From an archaeon (GTDB taxonomy: Archaea > Nanobdellota > Nanobdellia > Pacearchaeales > GW2011-AR1), in contig JALOQH010000025.1 in NCBI GenBank assembly GCA_025453475.1, positions 1 through 13,155 on the forward strand: a stretch of DNA of 13,155 nucleotides, read 5' to 3'. The notes under the pieces were generated by a model. That model had not been told where the DNA came from. It saw nothing but the letters and a program-made list of their open reading frames with translations, and ran no database searches. Positions 6,909 to 10,882 of this stretch are shown here, piece by piece. The number at the start of each line of letters is the position of its first letter. Within the stretch, counting starts at the first letter, position 1. A program made the translations under genes and the position numbers.

Positions 6909-7922
6909 AACGCCCTGTCTTTTGTCTCTCCTCTTTTTCTGCCTGTATCTCCGCATATCTTCTGAGCGGCCAGGATTATACTGCACCTCCGCAATTTCAG
7001 ATGCGGGAAAGCATTGTTTTAAAGCCCCATCCAGATGACACCCATCGCAATATTCGATCTCCCCAATTCTGCTGCACACCCTGCAGCTTCCAACAAATCC
7101 CCTGAAATCAGGATGATAAATTCTGGGGATAAGCTCATTATTCCCCCTCTGTATATATCTTCCAGGGTTATCTACTTCATGAAGCTCCAATGGAAGTTTG
7201 TCTTCTCCGTCGATTGTCCTGTAAATTAATTTGTGCCAGTCTTCTCCTGCAATTTTCCATGCAAGCGCCACCTTGTTTATTCTCATCGGCAGGAGTCTTC
7301 TCGGAATTTCTCCCCTGAAATCCATTGCTTTTCCAACAGCAAATCCCCTCCCAACATTGTCTCCCATTGAAGAAGTCACATCGCACGCAATGGTCAGGGT
7401 TGTATTAACTCCGTCCATATGATACTTCCACGCCTCCCAAATCCTCTTCTCATTTTTGAAACCCTGAGAACATGCCCCGCGTTCAAGAGAATCATTCCCA
7501 ATGCCATAATTCAGGACGCTTCTCGTTTCCCGCAGCAATTTTGCAACTCTTTCGTCATATTCAAGCATTTTTGTAGGAAAAATAACGCTCGTTCCGAATT
7601 CCCTGCATAACTCCAGGAAATCTAAAAGCTGTTTTCTGTAAAATGGGTGCCCGACTTCTGTCAATTTGCCCAATCTTACAATCATGGGTTTTTTCTGCTC
7701 AAATTCCCCTCGCGTAACATCATTAACTTCAAGAGGAGTTATCTTCCCGTTGTTCTTTCTTCTCCCATAGCAATAGTCGCACTTCCAATTCGGCAGTCTC
7801 CCGCCATATTCTGCCCTGTGTCTCGCTCGGTTCTCCTTCAAGTCCGGGCACCTGGGCAATGCATCCTCTGACAGAAAAATCAGCATTCCACCCGCACAGG
7901 CACACATTTTCAATTCCGCCAT
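6900..7922 (-). CDS. Cys-rich protein with a radical-SAM-like barrel; N-terminus probably in another frame
   Basis: I do not recognise a named family. The frame from the ATG at 7922 encodes 340 residues. Cysteines are C7, C9, C25, then C48-DY-C51 in a KCDYCYGR segment that resembles the radical SAM signature. The first Cys of CxxxCxxC is missing: Pro44 is at that place. The following VRLGKLTEVGHPFYRKQLL (82-100) and VIFPTKML (113-120), then LNYGIGNDSLERGA (137-150), resemble strands and helices of the spore photoproduct lyase-like barrel. A C-terminal zinc finger has C280-x2-C283 and C292-x2-C295, then a basic end. No Shine-Dalgarno precedes 7922, whereas a better start lies at 7980 in another frame (see the 7923-7980 entry). 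The gene follows the nuclease closely and converges with alaS. Radical SAM enzyme, a non-canonical FeS protein, or a degenerate member are all open. Confidence 0.7.
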   Translation of the reverse strand: MAELKMCACAGGMLIFLSEDALPRCPDLKENRARHRAEYGGRLPNWKCDYCYGRRKNNGKITPLEVNDVTRGEFEQKKPMIVRLGKLTEVGHPFYRKQLLDFLELCREFGTSVIFPTKMLEYDERVAKLLRETRSVLNYGIGNDSLERGACSQGFKNEKRIWEAWKYHMDGVNTTLTIACDVTSSMGDNVGRGFAVGKAMDFRGEIPRRLLPMRINKVALAWKIAGEDWHKLIYRTIDGEDKLPLELHEVDNPGRYIQRGNNELIPRIYHPDFRGFVGSCRVCSRIGEIEYCDGCHLDGALKQCFPASEIAEVQYNPGRSEDMRRYRQKKRRDKRQGVLF

Positions 7923-7980
7923 CAGGCATTTTTCTCTTTATGAACTCAGCCTTTCCGGGTTTTAATCTAACAGCACCCAT
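7923..7980 (-). other. Probable displaced N-terminus of the barrel protein, with frame change at the T5 run 7929-7933
   Basis: An ATG at 7980 is preceded by GAGGGGG and opens a frame beginning MGAVRLKPGKAEFIKRK. That frame stays open to 7729 but loses any resemblance to the downstream protein. The frame that encodes the CDYC protein has a stop only five codons before its ATG at 7922, so it cannot extend upstream. Removing one base from the five-A run (minus strand, 7929-7933) would join the two frames without a stop and place an extra Cys before C7. Candidates are a sequencing or assembly error, a real mutation making a pseudogene, or a programmed shift. Confidence 0.5.
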
Positions 7981-7984
7981 AAAT

Positions 7985-7991
7985 CCCCCTC
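7985..7991 (-). promoter_or_regulatory. Shine-Dalgarno-like site that favours the start at 7980
   Basis: GAGGGGG ends four bases before the ATG at 7980, and its GAGG core sits at a good distance. The ATG at 7922 has no such site. This is the main reason to place the true translation start at 7980. Confidence 0.5.
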
Positions 7992-8019
7992 AAAACCCGG
8001 ATTATTAAGCATTATTGCA

Positions 8020-9027
8020 TTAGAAAGGAAGCTCCAGAAGCACCTTCCGATGCTCTAGCTCTTCAGCAAATAAATCCCTAACATCCAATGCTCTCAAAAT
8101 TTCCCCATGATTCTCCATAAAATGCTCTAGCCACTCACGAGCCTTGCCGTTTGGCAAATAATACTGGCTTACTTTAAAGGGTTCTATCTCCAGTTTGTTA
8201 TTAACAACAACAGGGGAGGAATTGAATCTCCTCATTTGCAAATCGCCAACAAAAAAGTCATCCGGAGTTAAATTGTTTAACACACCAAAACAATGTGCAT
8301 TTGAGTCCAATACCTCCTGCAACGTCTTCTTGCTTCTTGCCAATGAGCTGAAAAGTCCGCCCCTGAGCTTAAAATATTCCTGCTGGTTTACATTGCTGTC
8401 AGAAGATTCCTGGTACTTGATTATTCTTGGACAAGTTAAAAAAAGGAACAATGCCATGTTAAGCGGGGCTATTACCAGGGAATTTACATCGCAGAGTCTT
8501 CTTTCCAGCTCCTCATTATGCATCTTTTTCCATCCGTACTCATCGTGTTTGCCATATCTGAAAAAAGCATAGTTCACGCCAGGGCTTTCATCACCCTTTT
8601 CAATCCTCTGCAGCAGCTTGAAGCAGTAATTCGCAGCCTGGTCAACTGAGCACAGATACTGAAGCGCTTTTGCGGAAGTGCATTTAACTTCGGTGTATAT
8701 TCTTCCTGAAGTCAAATCGTTGATTATGTCCGGATGAAAGTTAATTGCCCGTCCGCTTGCTAATTTTTCAACATCCCCCTTATACACTCGTCCGACTTTT
8801 CCCCCAAATAAAGCAGCATATACCCCGGAATAAAACTGAGAAATATTCTTCTTTGCTACAATGCCTTTTTTTGCAGCCTCCTTGCTTGAGCGCGGTTTCC
8901 TTTTATATTGCGGCAGGAAAGAGACGCCCATTTTAGCAGGTTCAAAATCAAATCTTCCCTCCAATTCAACCCCTTTTGGCATAAAAGTTAAAAAATGAGC
9001 CTTCTTAAAAACACTCTTATTATTCAA
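8020..9027 (-). CDS. PD-(D/E)XK nuclease-like protein with RecB/Cas4-type motifs
   Basis: The 335-residue product carries a recognisable restriction-like nuclease core at about residues 65-160: H98-P99-D100, then E113-V-K115 in a predicted strand (GRIYTEVKCTS), then Q130-x3-Y134 (DQAANY). The H...PD...ExK...QxxxY order is that of RecB/AddB/Cas4-like nucleases, which cut DNA using divalent metal. There is no Cas4 FeS cysteine cluster and no helicase domain. Residues 160-335 look mostly helical and match no family I know. The start is uncertain: the first codon at 9027 is TTG, and an ATG at 8982 (residue 16) has a TTTTTAAG box about 25 bases upstream. It lies 9 bases after uppP in the same frame and 39 bases before the barrel gene's 7980 start. 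Repair, defence or RNA-processing roles are all possible. Confidence 0.72.
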   Translation of the reverse strand: MNNKSVFKKAHFLTFMPKGVELEGRFDFEPAKMGVSFLPQYKRKPRSSKEAAKKGIVAKKNISQFYSGVYAALFGGKVGRVYKGDVEKLASGRAINFHPDIINDLTSGRIYTEVKCTSAKALQYLCSVDQAANYCFKLLQRIEKGDESPGVNYAFFRYGKHDEYGWKKMHNEELERRLCDVNSLVIAPLNMALFLFLTCPRIIKYQESSDSNVNQQEYFKLRGGLFSSLARSKKTLQEVLDSNAHCFGVLNNLTPDDFFVGDLQMRRFNSSPVVVNNKLEIEPFKVSQYYLPNGKAREWLEHFMENHGEILRALDVRDLFAEELEHRKVLLELPF

Positions 9028-9036
9028 AATAACTGT

Positions 9037-9819
9037 TTAAAATAATAAATATAATCCCAGGACAATAGCCAATAGCAGGCAGTACAGCGCAAACCATCTC
9101 AAATTCTTCCTGTCTCTTGTTATCCACTTAAGCATGAAATGTATCGCAATCAAACCCACAAGAAAAGAGACAAGCGTTGCAAATACCAATTGAGGCGAGA
9201 ACGATGAACCTACTCCAAATTCAAGAATAGTTGCTCCCAGAATAACTGGAATCGCCATCAAAAAAGAAAATCTTACAGCTTCTTTCTCATTCAAACCAAA
9301 GAATATCCCTGCAGAGAGCGTTGCCCCGCTTCTCGATATGCCTGGAAGTATGGCAACAGCCTGCGCAACACCCACAAACAAAGATTCAAGATAACCAAAC
9401 TCGCCCTTCTTCCTTGCCTTTCCAAAGTCGCACGAAACAATGAATAATATCGTCGCAGTTATCAGAAATCCAAATGCAACACCTCCTAAACTTAAGAAAG
9501 CTCCTTCAAGAAAATCCCTGAAAATAAGCCCGATTAGAGCAGCCGGGATAGTTGCAATGATGAGCAGCAACGCTAATTTGGCATTCTTCCTATTGAAATC
9601 AAAACTGAAGAAATCCTTCGCAATCTCAATCAAATCGCCCCAAAAATAAGAAATAACAGCCAGGAGCGTTCCAAAGTGCAAAGCAACGTTGAATGCAATG
9701 CTGCTTTCAAAATCAAGCATTCTCTCAAATAAAACAAGATGTCCTGAACTCGAGACCGGCAGCCACTCAGTCAATCCCTGCACAATCGCAATTATCAGCG
9801 CAGCAAAATAACCACCCAT
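9037..9819 (-). CDS. uppP: Undecaprenyl-diphosphatase UppP (BacA family)
   Basis: The product dephosphorylates a C55-type (or archaeal dolichyl-type) polyprenyl diphosphate to the monophosphate carrier used for surface glycan assembly. It is a polytopic membrane protein with about eight segments. Both active-site signatures are intact: EWLPVSSSGHL (counted from the ATG, about residues 18-28) and PGISRSGAT (about 159-167, with the catalytic Arg). The length of 260 residues is normal. I chose the ATG at 9819 (protein starts MGGYF); the frame could begin two codons earlier, but that codon is TTG. A TTTATTAA box is centred about 25 bases before 9819, fitting a leaderless transcript. The nuclease gene follows in the same frame after only a TAA and 9 bases. 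The link to the glycosyltransferase at the left edge is functional, not positional. Confidence 0.93.
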   Translation of the reverse strand: MGGYFAALIIAIVQGLTEWLPVSSSGHLVLFERMLDFESSIAFNVALHFGTLLAVISYFWGDLIEIAKDFFSFDFNRKNAKLALLLIIATIPAALIGLIFRDFLEGAFLSLGGVAFGFLITATILFIVSCDFGKARKKGEFGYLESLFVGVAQAVAILPGISRSGATLSAGIFFGLNEKEAVRFSFLMAIPVILGATILEFGVGSSFSPQLVFATLVSFLVGLIAIHFMLKWITRDRKNLRWFALYCLLLAIVLGLYLLF

Positions 9820-9840
9820 ATTCAAATTAGAGGATTCGCA

Positions 9841-9848
9841 TTAATAAA
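9841..9848 (-). promoter_or_regulatory. TATA-like box for uppP
   Basis: TTTATTAA on the minus strand is centred about 25 bases upstream of the chosen uppP ATG at 9819. It supports that start and a leaderless mRNA. Confidence 0.45.
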
Positions 9849-9850
9849 CT

Positions 9851-9868
9851 TAATTAAAAACAAAAACA
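9851..9868 (-). terminator. Possible U-rich terminator after the zinc-ribbon gene
   Basis: On the minus strand a TTGTTTTTGTTTTTAATT run follows the zinc-ribbon stop (9922) by about 54 bases and abuts the uppP promoter. No hairpin precedes it. It would separate the two transcription units. Confidence 0.4.
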
Positions 9869-9921
9869 ATTAAACAGAATTACCCTTTTCCCCTGACTTT
9901 CTTCCCTGCCCTAAGCGATTT

Positions 9922-10113
9922 TTACCTGGCGCGGATTCTTCCCCTGATTGCTCTCACTCTGCACTCCCAGCAGAGCAGTTTATCTGCAAGTTCCCTCTTT
10001 GTAAGCTCTTTTTCTTCCCTTGACTCGTGTTCACTGCTGTAGTCGTAGCTCAAGTCAAAAACGCCGCCGCAATGCACGCACTTAGCAGGCATGACGCATA
10101 CTTGGCTCCTCAT
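9922..10113 (-). CDS. Small zinc-ribbon protein
   Basis: The 63-residue product has two Cys pairs, C12-x2-C15 (KCVHCGG) and C48-x2-C51 (LCWECR), about 32 residues apart. This is the layout of a single zinc ribbon. The loop between them is acidic and then basic (SSEHESREEKELTKRELADK), and the C-terminus is Arg-rich (RVRAIRGRIRAR). A nucleic-acid or ribosome-binding role is possible but not shown. The start at 10113 is supported by a TTTAAATATA box 26 bases upstream. An alternative ATG lies at residue 8 (MPAKCVHC), but it fits the promoter less well. The gene stands between its own promoter and a U-rich run, so it is probably monocistronic. I do not recognise a named family. Confidence 0.72.
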   Translation of the reverse strand: MRSQVCVMPAKCVHCGGVFDLSYDYSSEHESREEKELTKRELADKLLCWECRVRAIRGRIRAR

Positions 10114-10134
10114 GAAAAAATAAAATAATTTTCA

Positions 10135-10144
10135 TTTAAATATA
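10135..10144 (-). promoter_or_regulatory. TATA-like box for the zinc-ribbon gene
   Basis: The plus-strand TTTAAATATA (minus strand TATATTTAAA) is centred 26 bases before the ATG at 10113. The spacing is that of a leaderless archaeal mRNA. Confidence 0.55.
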
Positions 10145-10183
10145 AATTGCAATTCTCAAAAACTGTTTTTCACAATACCAATG

Positions 10184-10191
10184 CTTATATA
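10184..10191. promoter_or_regulatory. Orphan near-palindromic TATA-like element
   Basis: CTTATATA followed by G (minus strand CTATATAAG) reads well as a TATA box on either strand. On the plus strand a start would fall near 10212-10216, with no open reading frame after it. On the minus strand it would lie near 10160, giving the zinc-ribbon gene a second, longer leader. Confidence 0.3.
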
Positions 10192-10233
10192 GCGAGTAAC
10201 TAAAAAATTACACTTTCGTGATAAACTCAATAG

Positions 10234-10266
10234 AGACAAAAATAAGAAAAATAATAAAAAAATAAT
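10234..10266 (-). terminator. U-rich terminator after the small membrane protein gene
   Basis: Directly after the stop at 10268, the minus strand carries successive T runs (TTATTTTTTTATTATTTTT, then TTATTTTTG). Repeated U tracts right after a stop are characteristic of archaeal termination. No stable hairpin is needed or seen. Confidence 0.55.
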
Positions 10267-10267
10267 T

Positions 10268-10672
10268 TTATTTTGCCCAGGCAATAATTCCGAGCACGAC
10301 AAGATTAACCACAGGCACCAGCAGCAATATGCTGAGCCATCCGGGAAATCCTCTTCTCTCGGAAATTCTCCAGAACATCCACACAGCAGTTATTGCAACA
10401 GCCAACGGACCTATCGTCGGTATGCATAATGCCAGCAGCATAAGTGTCCATAACCCGCTCACTTTCGCAATCTGCGTAACGAGATAAAAATTAGCTATTG
10501 GAATCCATGCAAGCCACGAATTCTTTGTCTTTGTCTTGTTTGCAATCACCATCAATGCGATTGAAGTGAAAATATACACCGCGAGAACAACTACCAAAGA
10601 AATAAAGACAGCTGCGGCTCCCAATGCAATAATCGTGCCTACGTCCATTGTCGGAGTAATATCAATTCCCAT
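10268..10672 (-). CDS. Small polytopic membrane protein, DUF5684-like in layout
   Basis: The 134-residue product has hydrophobic segments at about 12-44, 73-101 and 112-132. Between the first two is a Trp-rich loop, NSWLAWIPIANFYLV (51-65), and before the last is ERRGFPGWL (105-113). Trp-Ile-Pro followed by Asn, and a later Gly-Trp before a Pro-Val-Val-Asn segment, recall the DUF5684-type small membrane proteins found across bacteria and archaea, which have no known function. The match is from memory and only approximate. There is no catalytic motif. The ATG at 10672 is fixed by a perfect GGAGGT seven bases upstream, unlike most genes here, which look leaderless. A strong U-rich run follows the stop. 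Confidence 0.75.
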   Translation of the reverse strand: MGIDITPTMDVGTIIALGAAAVFISLVVVLAVYIFTSIALMVIANKTKTKNSWLAWIPIANFYLVTQIAKVSGLWTLMLLALCIPTIGPLAVAITAVWMFWRISERRGFPGWLSILLLVPVVNLVVLGIIAWAK

Positions 10673-10679
10673 TTCAGTT

Positions 10680-10689
10680 ACCTCCTTTC
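10680..10689 (-). promoter_or_regulatory. Canonical Shine-Dalgarno of the small membrane protein gene
   Basis: GAAAGGAGGT ends seven bases before the ATG at 10672. It is the best ribosome-binding site in the window and sets the start. Its presence implies a 5' leader. Confidence 0.75.
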
Positions 10690-10730
10690 AATTTCATAAT
10701 TTACTATTAAAAACAAAAAGCTCTTTCATG

Positions 10731-10738
10731 TTATAAAG
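10731..10738 (-). promoter_or_regulatory. TATA-like box for the small membrane protein gene
   Basis: On the minus strand CTTTATAA would place the transcript start near 10709. That gives a leader of about 37 bases containing the Shine-Dalgarno. A second T-rich box near 10705-10713 would start the mRNA inside the Shine-Dalgarno and is less likely. Confidence 0.4.
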
Positions 10739-10882
10739 TTATCCTTGTTTACCGTTGACAGAAGCTCAGCTCTTCTCTGTTGAAATTGCTCCCGCCTTCT
10801 CTGTTTTATGTTGCTCTTTCTGGGTTCCCAGAGGACTTAACAACCAACCACCCAAAATAAAAGATATCCCATCTGAGTTTAT
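10739..10882. other. Gene-free gap with short repeats and a 14-base inverted repeat
   Basis: No gene is supported in this stretch between the leuS stop and the next promoter. It holds CTTCTCTGTT twice (10772-10781 and 10796-10805, 24 bases apart), the odd palindrome AGCTCAGCT (10763-10771) and the inverted repeat TCTGGG-TT-CCCAGA (10819-10832). A T-rich minus-strand run near 10854-10863 could end the leuS transcript. Confidence 0.35.

Noticed and set aside
7729..7922. The rest of the 7980-frame as an independent 83-residue gene
   Set aside because: Beyond the first ~20 residues its sequence shows no motif, and it overlaps the Cys-rich reading frame. A frame shift explains it better than a separate gene.
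9037..9825. TTG start of uppP two codons upstream of the ATG
   Set aside because: The ATG at 9819 is a better codon, and the TATA-like box is centred about 25 bases before it.
10819..10832. Inverted repeat TCTGGG-TT-CCCAGA as a rho-independent terminator hairpin
   Set aside because: A two-base loop is sterically poor and no T run follows on either strand. It is mentioned only as a repeat.
10739..10882. tRNA or box C/D small RNA in the leuS downstream gap
   Set aside because: No T-loop GTTCRANNC, no cloverleaf arms, and no RTGATGA/CTGA pair in either orientation.
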